Assembly (NCBI RefSeq): GCF_018080005.1
Contig: NZ_CP073015.1
Coordinates: 2,446,501 to 2,510,500 of the forward strand
DNA: 64,000 bases
Origin: Flavobacterium sp. CS20
GTDB taxonomy: Bacteria > Bacteroidota > Bacteroidia > Flavobacteriales > Flavobacteriaceae
Reading direction: 5' to 3'
Shown here in pieces: positions 25,773 through 33,681 of the stretch. Each line of letters starts with the position of its first letter. The stretch's first letter is position 1. A program made the position numbers and the translations under genes. Below the pieces are notes generated by a model, which did no database searches, was not told the DNA's origin, and worked only from the letters and a program-made list of their open reading frames with translations.

Positions 25773-28148
25773 ATGAAAACTGTATTATTTCTATTTAGCC
25801 TTTTGGTGTTTGGCTTTAACATAAACGCCCAGAACTTTAAATTGAGTGGAACCGTCACTCAAAATCAACTCCAATTAGAAAATGCTTTGGTCTATGCCAA
25901 AGGCACGAGCTATTCTACACAAACTGACCAAACGGGTTATTATGAGCTTGAACTTCCGTCGGGAAAGTATCAAATCGTCTTTGCATTTGGTAACACTAAA
26001 ACCATTGAAGTTAATTTAAACGAATCTAAAACGCTTGACGTCGATTTATCAAAAGCTGTAGAAAGCTTGGAAGAAGTCTCTGTGCAAGCCGTTCGTGTAG
26101 ATGCAGATTCACCGATAACGCATTCTAATTTTTCAAAAACTGAAATTGCCAAACGAAATCTCGGTCAGGATATTCCGATTTTAATGAAGTTTTTACCTTC
26201 GGTTGTTTCAACTTCAGATGCAGGAAATGGTGTGGGTTATACCTCTATTCGTGTTCGCGGAAGTGACAATTCTCGGGTCAATGTTACAATTAATGGTATT
26301 CCGTATAACGATCAAGAAAGTCAAGGCACGTTTTGGGTCAATTTACAAGACTTTGCATCTTCAACTGAAAATATTCAGTTGCAACGCGGTGTCGGCACAT
26401 CTACCAACGGTTCAGGTGCTTTTGGTGCAAGCTTGAATATTTTGACCGATAAATATTCTAAAGAAGCTTATGCGGAATACAACACCAGTTACGGCTCGTT
26501 TAACACCTGGCGAAACAATGTGAAGTTTAGCACGGGCTTGCTCAACGACCACTTTGAAGTGTCTGGTCGATTGTCTAAAATTGAATCTGACGGTTATGTA
26601 GATCGTGCTACATCTGATTTGAAATCTTATTTCTTACAAGCCAACTACATAGACGAAAACACTTTAATTAAAGCCTTGGTGTTTGGCGGAACAGAAGTGA
26701 CCTATCAATCTTGGTTTGGCGTTGATAGAGAAACGCTTGAAACCGACCGAACTTTTAATCCAGCGGGTCAATTCACTGACGAGAATGGCAATACCCAATT
26801 TTATGACAATGAAGTTGATGATTATGCTCAAGACCATTACCAATTGCATTGGAACCAAAGTTTTGATCAAAATTGGTCTTCTAACTTGAGTTTAAATTAT
26901 ACCTATGGTCGGGGATTTTTTGAACAATTTGTGGAAGACGCCGATTTGGCTTTTCACGAAATTGGCTCAGTTGAAGTTGGCAACGAAAGCATTGAAACTT
27001 CAGACTTGATCCGTCGCCTTTGGTTAGATAATGATTACTTCGTTGTGAATGCCAACGTAAACTATACAGATGACGAGTGGGATTTTACTTCTGGTGCTTT
27101 TTATAGCTATTACGACGGTGACCATTTTGGTGAAGTCATTTGGTCAAGATTTGCAGGCAATAGCCTGATTCGAGACCGTTATTACAATGGCAATGGCACT
27201 AAACAAGAATTCACCACTTTTGCCAAAGCTACTTGGCGAATTGATGACCAGTGGCAAGTTTATGGAGATTTGCAAGGTCGGTTTATCAATTACGAAACGT
27301 CTGGTTTAACTTCAGATAAGGTCAATTTGCTGGTAGATGAAAGTTATGAATTTTTTAACCCTAAAGCAGGTTTGACCTATCGCGTAAACACCAATCATCA
27401 ACTCTATTTTTCCTATGGTAGATCTCATCGCGAACCACGCCGACAGGATTTTGAAAACGGCATTGATACTGCTGAACGCTTAGATGATTTTGAATTGGGT
27501 TGGCGCTTTCAAACCGCAAATTCCAATATTAATACCAATATTTATTATATGAAATTTGATGATCAGTTGGTGCTTTCTGGAGCTTTAGATGATGTGGGAA
27601 ATCCCATTCGAGAAACCAGCGGAAAATCTTATCGTTTAGGACTTGAAGTTGAAGGTCAATTTAAGCTTAGCAAGCAATGGTCACTACAGCCTAATATCGC
27701 TTTAAGCACAAATAAAAACCAAGATTTTGTGGCACCATTAAATGGTGAATTGATTAACTTAGGTGATACTAACATTTCATTTTCGCCAGAAATTGTGGCT
27801 GGAAATCAATTGAGTTTTCAACCTATTCCAGAGTTTCAAATTAACTTTTTAAGCAAATATGTCGGTGAGCAGTATATGGGTAATATTGATAGTGAAGCTT
27901 CAAAATTGGATGACTTTTTTGTCAATGATTTAAATTTGGTTTACCGTTTTAAAAACATTTCAGTTTTTGATGAAATTGTCTTAACAGGTCTCATCAATAA
28001 TGTGTTTGATGCTGAATACGAGTCTAATGGTTTCTTCTTTTTCTTTGAAAGCGCTGATGAAAACGGCAATCCTACAACCGTTGAAGGTGCAGGTTTTTAT
28101 CCACAAGCGGGAATTAATGTGTTGTTTGGTGCGAGTTTTAGGTTTTAA
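25773..28148 (+). CDS. TonB-dependent outer-membrane receptor, probable thiamine uptake
   Basis: The 791-residue protein has a signal peptide, a carboxypeptidase-like regulatory domain (about 22-100), a plug (about 120-230, with YTSIRVRGSDNSRVNVTINGIPYND) and a 22-strand-type barrel ending in the expected aromatic C terminus (GASFRF). TonB receptors under TPP riboswitches are known in Bacteroidota as outer-membrane thiamine transporters (the OMR1 type, often with pnuT). Here the riboswitch and terminator upstream assign the substrate as thiamine or a derivative. No pnuT or kinase follows; the next gene is an unrelated regulator. Confidence 0.9.
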   Translation: MKTVLFLFSLLVFGFNINAQNFKLSGTVTQNQLQLENALVYAKGTSYSTQTDQTGYYELELPSGKYQIVFAFGNTKTIEVNLNESKTLDVDLSKAVESLEEVSVQAVRVDADSPITHSNFSKTEIAKRNLGQDIPILMKFLPSVVSTSDAGNGVGYTSIRVRGSDNSRVNVTINGIPYNDQESQGTFWVNLQDFASSTENIQLQRGVGTSTNGSGAFGASLNILTDKYSKEAYAEYNTSYGSFNTWRNNVKFSTGLLNDHFEVSGRLSKIESDGYVDRATSDLKSYFLQANYIDENTLIKALVFGGTEVTYQSWFGVDRETLETDRTFNPAGQFTDENGNTQFYDNEVDDYAQDHYQLHWNQSFDQNWSSNLSLNYTYGRGFFEQFVEDADLAFHEIGSVEVGNESIETSDLIRRLWLDNDYFVVNANVNYTDDEWDFTSGAFYSYYDGDHFGEVIWSRFAGNSLIRDRYYNGNGTKQEFTTFAKATWRIDDQWQVYGDLQGRFINYETSGLTSDKVNLLVDESYEFFNPKAGLTYRVNTNHQLYFSYGRSHREPRRQDFENGIDTAERLDDFELGWRFQTANSNINTNIYYMKFDDQLVLSGALDDVGNPIRETSGKSYRLGLEVEGQFKLSKQWSLQPNIALSTNKNQDFVAPLNGELINLGDTNISFSPEIVAGNQLSFQPIPEFQINFLSKYVGEQYMGNIDSEASKLDDFFVNDLNLVYRFKNISVFDEIVLTGLINNVFDAEYESNGFFFFFESADENGNPTTVEGAGFYPQAGINVLFGASFRF

Positions 28149-28193
28149 TCTAATTGATTAAGCCTTTTGCACACAAAATCAACTTAATTTCCA

Positions 28194-28226
28194 AGACCCC
28201 ACAGGTTTTTGAAACCTGTGGGGTCT
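28194..28226. repeat. AGACCCCACAGGTTT palindromic repeat
   Basis: AGACCCCACAGGTTT and its complement AAACCTGTGGGGTCT form a perfect 15-bp inverted repeat about 45 bases after the TonB receptor stop. It is a GC-rich version of the GACCTCACAGGTC family seen at 36179, 49590 and 52767. It may double as a transcript end, though the T-run is weak. Confidence 0.7.
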
Positions 28227-28312
28227 AAAGGTTAAAAGGTGAATGAGCGTAGCCGAAGCTATCCTTAGTTTTAAGTATTGGATTAAAAACATCAAAGTTA
28301 ATTTGCTTATGT

Positions 28313-28344
28313 GGAAAAATTCCTTAATTTTATGGAATATTTCC
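28313..28344 (+). promoter_or_regulatory. Two tandem GGAA-N3-TTCC operator palindromes
   Basis: GGAAAAATTCC (28313-28323) and GGAATATTTCC (28334-28344) are two 11-bp palindromes with the same GGAA-N3-TTCC plan, spaced 21 bp centre to centre, which is two helical turns. They end 13 bases before the ATG of the S24-type repressor gene. They look like its own cooperative binding sites; the pair as a whole is also an inverted repeat. Confidence 0.6.
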
Positions 28345-28357
28345 TTAAACTAATATT

Positions 28358-29128
28358 ATGAAAACTGATTTACCTCTTGAAATTCAACGTTTTAAACAAA
28401 TACGTGATACGGAAGGCTTGACTCAAACTGAGTTTGCTGAGGTTTTAGGGATCAAAAACTCTACGGCAGATATTGAACGTGGGCGCACAAAACTTTCAGG
28501 CCAAGTGGTGATGCAATTGCTTAAAAATTTCAATATCAATCCACTTTGGTTATATGGCGAAAGCCGTCAAAAAGAAATTGATTTATACAAAGCTGACACA
28601 ATGCCTAAAGTTGTCACTGTCAATCCTGATGGTCAAGATAACATTTCAATGGTCAATCAAAAAGTCGCAAGAGGTTACCCACATAATGTGCAAGATACTG
28701 AGTGGTACCAAAAACTGCCTGCTTTTGATATGCCACTGCCTGAATACAGACACGCTACCTATCGTGGTTTTCAAGTAGAAGGCGACAGTATGTTGCCTGA
28801 TTTTAGACCAGACGATTGGGTTTTGACCAAAGCCGTTGAAAACTTGAGTTTAGCCACCAACAACAAAGTTTATATCATCGTTTTATACGATTCTGTTTTG
28901 CTGAAAAAAATTGAAAAACAAAGCGATGGTAGAACCTTAAAATTAATTTCTACTAACGAAATTTACCCGCCTTATACTATCGAAACTAAAGATATTCAAG
29001 AGTTGTGGGAAGTTACCAGTAAATTGACTTTTAGTGTCAATGAACATTCAGAAAACAGTATGCTGAAAAAACTCGAAGCCTCAATGGAAGAACTTAAAGC
29101 CCAACTAAGTCAGGTTAAAATTAATTAA
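28358..29128 (+). CDS. XRE-S24 (LexA/CI-like) transcriptional regulator
   Basis: The 256-residue protein has an N-terminal Cro/CI helix-turn-helix (TEGLTQTEFAEVLGIKNSTADIERGRTKLSG, about 19-50) and a C-terminal S24 peptidase-like domain with the serine in FQVEGDSMLPDFRPDDWV (about 142-150) and a plausible lysine in VLLKKIEKQ (about 185). It then ends in a coiled tail. Such regulators repress stress or phage-type operons and can be cleaved with RecA, though cleavage cannot be confirmed: the Ala-Gly cleavage site is not obvious. Its stop overlaps the next ATG. Two tandem palindromes lie before the start. Confidence 0.88.
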   Translation: MKTDLPLEIQRFKQIRDTEGLTQTEFAEVLGIKNSTADIERGRTKLSGQVVMQLLKNFNINPLWLYGESRQKEIDLYKADTMPKVVTVNPDGQDNISMVNQKVARGYPHNVQDTEWYQKLPAFDMPLPEYRHATYRGFQVEGDSMLPDFRPDDWVLTKAVENLSLATNNKVYIIVLYDSVLLKKIEKQSDGRTLKLISTNEIYPPYTIETKDIQELWEVTSKLTFSVNEHSENSMLKKLEASMEELKAQLSQVKIN

Positions 29129-29781
29129 TGGATTTTAATAATTTATTTAATTTTTTAGAAGAGCTTCAAAACAACAATCATAAGGATTGGATGGATGCTA
29201 ATCGCCAACGCTACCATAACATACGAGATGAATATTTAAAATGGTTGATGCAGTTGGACGTTGAACTTTCTGAGATTGATTCAGATTATTATCCTACGCC
29301 AAAGAAAAAAATTCTCAATCGCATCAATAACAATTTGCTTTATCACCCTAACAAACCTACTTACAAAGACCATTTTGGCGCAGGTCTGGATAAACGCCCT
29401 AACACCAGTGATTTTTATATTCATATTGGTGTCAATGAAAGCTTTTTGGCAGGTGGCTTTTATAAACCCAAATCATCAAATTTAAAAAGTATTCGAGAAG
29501 CCATAGATTATAACGGAGAAGTTCTTAAAGCTATTCTAAAAAAGACTTCTTTTAAAAACACTTTTGGCGAAATGATGAACGACGATAAATTAAAAACCTC
29601 TCCAAAAGGCTATGCAAAAGATCACGAACATATTGATTTGCTTCGCTATAAAAGTTTTGCAGTGATGCATAATTTATCTAAGAAAGAAATTTTAGATAAA
29701 GACTTTAAAATTAAAATCAAAAAAGTGTATTTAGAGATGTTAGCGTTTAGACGATACCTCAATAAAGCGGTGAGTGTTTAG
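29128..29781 (+). CDS. DUF2461 domain protein
   Basis: The 217-residue protein matches the DUF2461 (TIGR02453) family: FLEELQNNNHKDWMDANRQRYHNIRDEYL at the N terminus, then NRINNNLLYHPNKPTYKDHFGA and FYIHIGVNESFLAGGFYKP. No biochemical role is established for the family. It overlaps the regulator gene by one base (TAATGG), so it is translated with it and is the only obvious candidate co-regulated gene. Confidence 0.92.
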   Translation: MDFNNLFNFLEELQNNNHKDWMDANRQRYHNIRDEYLKWLMQLDVELSEIDSDYYPTPKKKILNRINNNLLYHPNKPTYKDHFGAGLDKRPNTSDFYIHIGVNESFLAGGFYKPKSSNLKSIREAIDYNGEVLKAILKKTSFKNTFGEMMNDDKLKTSPKGYAKDHEHIDLLRYKSFAVMHNLSKKEILDKDFKIKIKKVYLEMLAFRRYLNKAVSV

Positions 29782-30014
29782 TCTTTATTGTCTTCTAATT
29801 CTGACAACTTTTTTTCCTGAGCCGCTTTTATTTGACGGATTATGGTCATTGAAGTGACCAACAAAATCAAGGCCAATACCAAATAAGGATTAATCTCATT
29901 AATGATAAAATCGTAGATGGTATAAATCAGAATAACCACCCAAAAAAGCATAACTACATACAAGATGGCTTTTAATGTTTTGATGCGGGATTTAAGTGTT
30001 TTTTTGGTTTTCAT
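29778..30014 (-). CDS. Small two-helix membrane protein
   Basis: From the internal ATG at 30014 (MKTKKTLKSRIKTLKAILY) the product has 78 residues, two hydrophobic helices and a charged C-terminal tail. The 21-residue extension upstream looks non-native. It overlaps the DUF2461 stop by 4 bases tail to tail. Nothing indicates a function. Confidence 0.55.
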   Translation of the reverse strand: MKTKKTLKSRIKTLKAILYVVMLFWVVILIYTIYDFIINEINPYLVLALILLVTSMTIIRQIKAAQEKKLSELEDNKD

Positions 30015-30045
30015 CTGAAATATTTTTTGTGCAAAGCTTATAATT

Positions 30046-30321
30046 TTAAAAGAAACTACCAATGGTAATAATTGCACAAATAGTTAATGCTAAAACACTA
30101 AGGGTAAATAATAAATTCTTTTTGCTTTTCATTAAATAGATTTTTCCAAGGACTAAAAATACAATTTGTGCCATAAGAAACGGTATCGTTAGTAGTTCCC
30201 TAAAAACGCCAACCAAAACAAAATCAATTTGATAAACATTAACTAACCAAATCAGAATAAAATAAAATACAATTGCAAAATTTACAATGGTTAACTTTCT
30301 ATGGATAGATAATTGATTCAA
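30046..30321 (-). CDS. Small three-helix membrane protein
   Basis: The 91-residue product has three hydrophobic helices (about 10-28, 35-58, 68-90) and no motif. It lies 31 bases upstream of the other small membrane protein on the same strand and may be co-transcribed. Function unknown. Confidence 0.5.
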   Translation of the reverse strand: MNQLSIHRKLTIVNFAIVFYFILIWLVNVYQIDFVLVGVFRELLTIPFLMAQIVFLVLGKIYLMKSKKNLLFTLSVLALTICAIITIGSFF

Positions 30322-30365
30322 AATGCTATAAAATTTTATGTTATTTTGGCCTCTTTGAGTATGTT

Positions 30366-30701
30366 TTACATTTGCAATAAACTATCAACTTCTTTTTTAA
30401 GTCTTGGCAAATCCTTAGATAAAATACCCCATATAATAATATCATCTACACTATCATAAGCGTGAATAACCATATTTCTCAAATTTACAATTCTTCTTGC
30501 TTCTGAAATTTTAATTTGATCATCAATATTAAGTATGCGATTTGTAGCCTCGCCAATAATTTCGAGTTCACGCTCTACTGCTCTTTTAAGTAACTTGTTA
30601 GTTCTAAATTTTTCGAAATTTTTTTCTTCACCTAAATAGTCATCTATCGATGATATAGACTCTTTGATGTCATACAGATATTTTTTAATGTTATGCTACA
30701 T
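30366..30701 (-). pseudogene. HepT-like HEPN toxin with TAG at codon 2
   Basis: The frame from ATG 30701 reads ATG TAG and then is open for 110 codons to TAA 30366. It encodes a complete HEPN domain: RAVERELEIIGEATNRI, then the RNase motif RNMVIHAY (Rx4H plus the Tyr that MntA modifies), ending RLKKEVDSLL. No alternative ATG, GTG or TTG stands upstream in this frame. A CAG to TAG change at codon 2 is the simplest origin. The ATG overlaps the antitoxin stop by 11 bases, the normal coupling for this pair. The toxin is therefore probably silent unless translation reinitiates. Confidence 0.8.
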
Positions 30702-30996
30702 ATAGCAGTTTTTTTGTTTTTTCTATACTTTCAATAAAAAAAGGATTTGAAAGAGAATTTTCTGTAATTAAATCAACTTTTCGGTTGAACAGTTGTTCAA
30801 GATGTGCGTGTAAATCAAAGTAGTTATCAGTATATTTTTCTATAGAAATAGCCTTGAAAGAAACTAAAATATCAATATCACTGTGTTTTGAAAAGTTTTC
30901 CGTGATAGCAGAGCCGAAAATATGCATAGTTTTAACATCATACTCTAAACAAAGCTTATTGAGCTTTTCTTTTTTATTTGTAATTAAATCTTGCAT
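30691..30996 (-). CDS. MntA-like minimal nucleotidyltransferase antitoxin
   Basis: The 101-residue protein has the minimal nucleotidyltransferase signature MHIFGSAITENFSKHSDIDILVSF (GSx10DxD) and a third acidic residue in KVDLITE. In known HepT-MntA systems the nucleotidyltransferase neutralises the HEPN RNase by AMPylating its motif tyrosine. It is intact, while the toxin downstream has a stop at codon 2. It lies just inside the left repeat of the islet. Confidence 0.9.
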   Translation of the reverse strand: MQDLITNKKEKLNKLCLEYDVKTMHIFGSAITENFSKHSDIDILVSFKAISIEKYTDNYFDLHAHLEQLFNRKVDLITENSLSNPFFIESIEKTKKLLYVA

Positions 30997-31012
30997 TTTA
31001 TTCTATAATTAA

Positions 31013-31102
31013 TTATTCAAATTTAGCATAATATTTTTTAATGCTTTGTTCAGCTTGTTTATGTCGAATACTAAAGCGATTAGCGTGTCTTTCTGAAGCT
31101 TG
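31013..31102 (-). repeat. Duplicate of the 3' tail of the GH113-like gene
   Basis: These 90 bases match 33682-33771 at 89 of 90 positions. The match begins exactly at the TAA stop and covers the last 29 codons (ASERHANRFSIRHK then AEQSIKKYYAKFE). The second copy belongs to the intact gene 2.7 kb away in the same orientation. The two copies bracket the block of small secreted proteins between them. No start or upstream coding sequence accompanies this tail. Confidence 0.93.
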
Positions 31103-31298
31103 TCGAGAGCAATATAACTATACTTTGTAATAAAAATACAACTGTTATTGTTTTTTGTTGAACCTTTGCAGATTAATATATTCACATTTTAAACTACTTG
31201 GTTTTTTCAACGGCTGGAAACCTTAAAACCAAAAATTTAACATTTAAAACTTGTATTTTATTAAAATTTAGTTAATATTTGATATCAAATCATTTATT

Positions 31299-31614
31299 AT
31301 GAAACGCAACAACGCAACAACGCAACAACGCAACAACGCAACAACGCAACAACGCAACAACGCAACTTTAGATACCATAAAGTCATCTTGTTCTTTGGCT
31401 TAATGTTTTTTTTTCATTTTTATCTTATAGCCAAAATATGGACTGCATGACAGAAGCGTTTGAAAGTCCGTCAACTCTTACCACTAGTAGCTGTAGCCCT
31501 AATACAAATTATAGCTATTCAACTGACCCAAATTTTTTAGCTTCATTTCCAGAAAACCTGAATTTGATAAAAGACAATGTTATTGTAGATACTAAAACAA
31601 TAATCAAAAACTAA
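31299..31614 (+). pseudogene. Secreted protein gene switched out of frame by an octanucleotide repeat
   Basis: ATG 31299 runs straight into eight AACGCAAC units and then terminates at GCT TAA. With one, four or seven units the ATG would be in frame with RYHKVILFFGLMFFF, a signal peptide. A T9 run (31405-31413 region) then needs a tenth T to continue into SFLSYSQNMDCMTEAFESP and on to TAA 31612. So two repeat tracts, one octamer and one homopolymer, set the frame. The mature part is short (about 50 residues) and matches nothing I know. It heads the cluster of T9SS-secreted proteins. Phase-variable gene or decayed gene. Confidence 0.6.
31303..31366 (+). repeat. Eight perfect tandem copies of AACGCAAC
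   Basis: The 8-bp unit AACGCAAC is repeated exactly eight times (64 bp) starting one base after an ATG. The unit length is not a multiple of three, so each gain or loss shifts the frame. No spacers exist, so this is not a CRISPR array. Confidence 0.97.
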
Positions 31615-31618
31615 AATT

Positions 31619-32524
31619 ATGAAACTTAAACTTTTATTGATTAACGCATTATTTTTGTGTATTATAACTAATGCACAAGTTACCTTAATACCAGACCAAA
31701 ACTTTGAACAAACTTTAATCGATCAAAATATTGATTCGGATGGCATCATCAATGGACAAGTTTTTACCAGTGATATTGATAATATAAATGACTTGAACTT
31801 TGGATTTAATTTTATTACCGATTTAACAGGTCTAGAAGATTTTGCCCAGCTTCAGAACCTTACTTTAGATAATTTGGATTTATCAAATAGTAGTAGCAAT
31901 CTAACATTAGACCTTACGGCTAATACGATGTTGGAAACATTGACTATGAATGGTGGAGATGATGCTTTTACACATTTCGTAGAACAAATAGACTTAAGCG
32001 AAAATCCCAACATCAACCTAATTCAGACGCCTGGAATTTGGCTTTTAAAACAAATAGACTTAAAAACAGGCACAACCGATGTGAGTAATTTAAGCATAGA
32101 TATATCTATTTCCCCTTTAGCACTAATGGAACAATCAGCTGATAGCAATAATGATGATTTGTTTTGCATAAAAGTTACAGATGCCACCGCAGCCACAGCA
32201 GGAACAGGTGTTTACAGCACATGGACTATCAGTGCCAACAACAATCCCTACTTTTTTTCTGAAACTTGCACCTTAAACACAGAAAGTTTTAAGCTTGAAT
32301 CGGTAAGTATATATCCCAATCCTACTAGTGATATTATAAATATTAAAGCTAATAATATACAATTCAAATCCGTCAAAATATTTAGCCTTCAAGGTCAACT
32401 CGTCAAATTTTTTAACAACTTAGAGACTCAAAATTTGGATGTTAGTGATTTAGCAAATGGTTTGTATGTTATGAGTTTAACAAGCGATAACAGTATTATT
32501 AGGAGAAAATTTGTGAAACAGTGA
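31619..32524 (+). CDS. T9SS-secreted leucine-rich-repeat-like protein
   Basis: The 301-residue protein has a signal peptide ending NAQ. It then has an LRR-like region (about 25-170: LNFGFNFITDLTGLEDFAQLQNL and ENPNINLIQTPGIWLLKQI) and a C-terminal T9SS type A sorting domain (ESVSIYPNPTSDIINI through NGLYVMSL to RRKFVKQ). It should be exported and either released or attached at the cell surface. Ligand unknown. It starts 4 bases after the repeat-containing gene and lies in an islet of rapidly changing secreted proteins. Confidence 0.9.
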   Translation: MKLKLLLINALFLCIITNAQVTLIPDQNFEQTLIDQNIDSDGIINGQVFTSDIDNINDLNFGFNFITDLTGLEDFAQLQNLTLDNLDLSNSSSNLTLDLTANTMLETLTMNGGDDAFTHFVEQIDLSENPNINLIQTPGIWLLKQIDLKTGTTDVSNLSIDISISPLALMEQSADSNNDDLFCIKVTDATAATAGTGVYSTWTISANNNPYFFSETCTLNTESFKLESVSIYPNPTSDIINIKANNIQFKSVKIFSLQGQLVKFFNNLETQNLDVSDLANGLYVMSLTSDNSIIRRKFVKQ

Positions 32525-32550
32525 ATTGTATTCTGTTAGTTAATAAACCA

Positions 32551-32894
32551 ATGCCAAGAAACCTATTTCAATATTTATATTTTTTTTAATTTTAAGTTCA
32601 AGTCAAGCACAAGTTACACCATTTGAAGACCACACTTGGCGTTTAGAAAAAATCGTAACTGCAGATTCAAATCCTGCTCAAAATCAAGTGACAATTAAGT
32701 ATTTAATTGATGATCAAGATAACGCCATTATAAAACTCACTCACATAACAAATGGCTCATTTTATAATTATATCTTAGATAATTCTATAGATAGTGTAGA
32801 TTTAGACCTTACAAACTTAAGCTCCGGACAATATATCGTCAATTTGATTTCAGGAGGACAAGTTTTAGATACACAAAACTTAATTAAAAATTAA
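32551..32894 (+). pseudogene. Small T9SS-type secreted protein, start-codon frameshift
   Basis: The coding frame (AAG AAA CCT onward, 32556-32894) encodes a signal peptide (KKPISIFIFFLILSSSQAQ), then FEDHTWRLEKIVTADSN and a C-terminal sorting-like tail (SSGQYIVNLISGG). The only nearby ATG (32551) is separated from this frame by two extra bases, ATG-CC-AAG. Upstream in frame is a TAA with no start codon. A CC insertion that broke MKKPIS is the simple reading. It is a paralogue of the next gene, whose mature part starts with a similar NWRLESIITD segment. Confidence 0.7.
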
Positions 32895-32899
32895 AGACC

Positions 32900-33619
32900 A
32901 TGAAAACGTTAATAAATTTTATATCACTTTTGGTAGTTTGCTGTTCTTATGCTCAAGATCCCCAGCTGTTTCAATATAATTGGCGTTTAGAATCTATAAT
33001 TACAGATACAAATTCTTTTATACCTGATTCAAATCCAGACCCAAATACTGGCACATTTAATCATATTGTCTTTCATAATCAAAATGATGGTGTTCCTTAT
33101 TATTTTCAATTTGGTGTTTATGGTAGTGTTTTAGGCGATAATTTAATTTTTTCTAATAACCAAAGTTTTGTGATTTCAAGTATAACTTTAACCTTAGGTG
33201 AGAGTTCTTCAGCATCAGGATTTTTAGTTGATTACTTTTTGTTTGAGGATCAATTAAATGATGTAATTTACAACCCCTTTTATTACACATTTACAACCCA
33301 AAACAACACAATTTATCTTGATATCACTAACAGTGAAGGTAGTGTTGCAACGTTTTATGATAATGTGTTAAGTCAAGAGGAGTTTTTAAGACAAAAGGTA
33401 AAAGTTTACCCTAATCCTGTTGTAGATAAACTGTTTATTGAAAGTAATCAAACAAATATTCAAGAGCTTCTTATTTATGATTTAAGCGGAAGAATTGTTT
33501 TAAAACAAGACAGTTTAGAAAATTACCAATTTGATGTAAGCAAATTAAGACAAGGGATTTATATTTTAAAAATTTATACTTCACATGGCGAGGTTCAGAA
33601 AAAATTAATCAAAAAATAA
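32900..33619 (+). CDS. T9SS-secreted protein with type A sorting domain
   Basis: The 239-residue protein has a signal peptide ending SYAQ. It then has a beta-rich mature domain starting YNWRLESIITD and a T9SS type A C-terminal domain (KVKVYPNPVVDKLFI through GIYILKIYTSHGE to KKLIKK). It is intact, unlike its paralogue just upstream. The mature domain is not recognised. It is the last gene of the islet before the GH113-like gene, to which it is convergent. Confidence 0.88.
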   Translation: MKTLINFISLLVVCCSYAQDPQLFQYNWRLESIITDTNSFIPDSNPDPNTGTFNHIVFHNQNDGVPYYFQFGVYGSVLGDNLIFSNNQSFVISSITLTLGESSSASGFLVDYFLFEDQLNDVIYNPFYYTFTTQNNTIYLDITNSEGSVATFYDNVLSQEEFLRQKVKVYPNPVVDKLFIESNQTNIQELLIYDLSGRIVLKQDSLENYQFDVSKLRQGIYILKIYTSHGEVQKKLIKK

Positions 33620-33681
33620 AATGTTTCCACACTAAAAAATGGGAACTATAACTGATTGTATTTCCCCAATGGATGTGATTT

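Noticed and set aside
31303..31366. CRISPR array
   Set aside because: The repeats are 8 bp, perfectly contiguous and without spacers; no cas gene is present.
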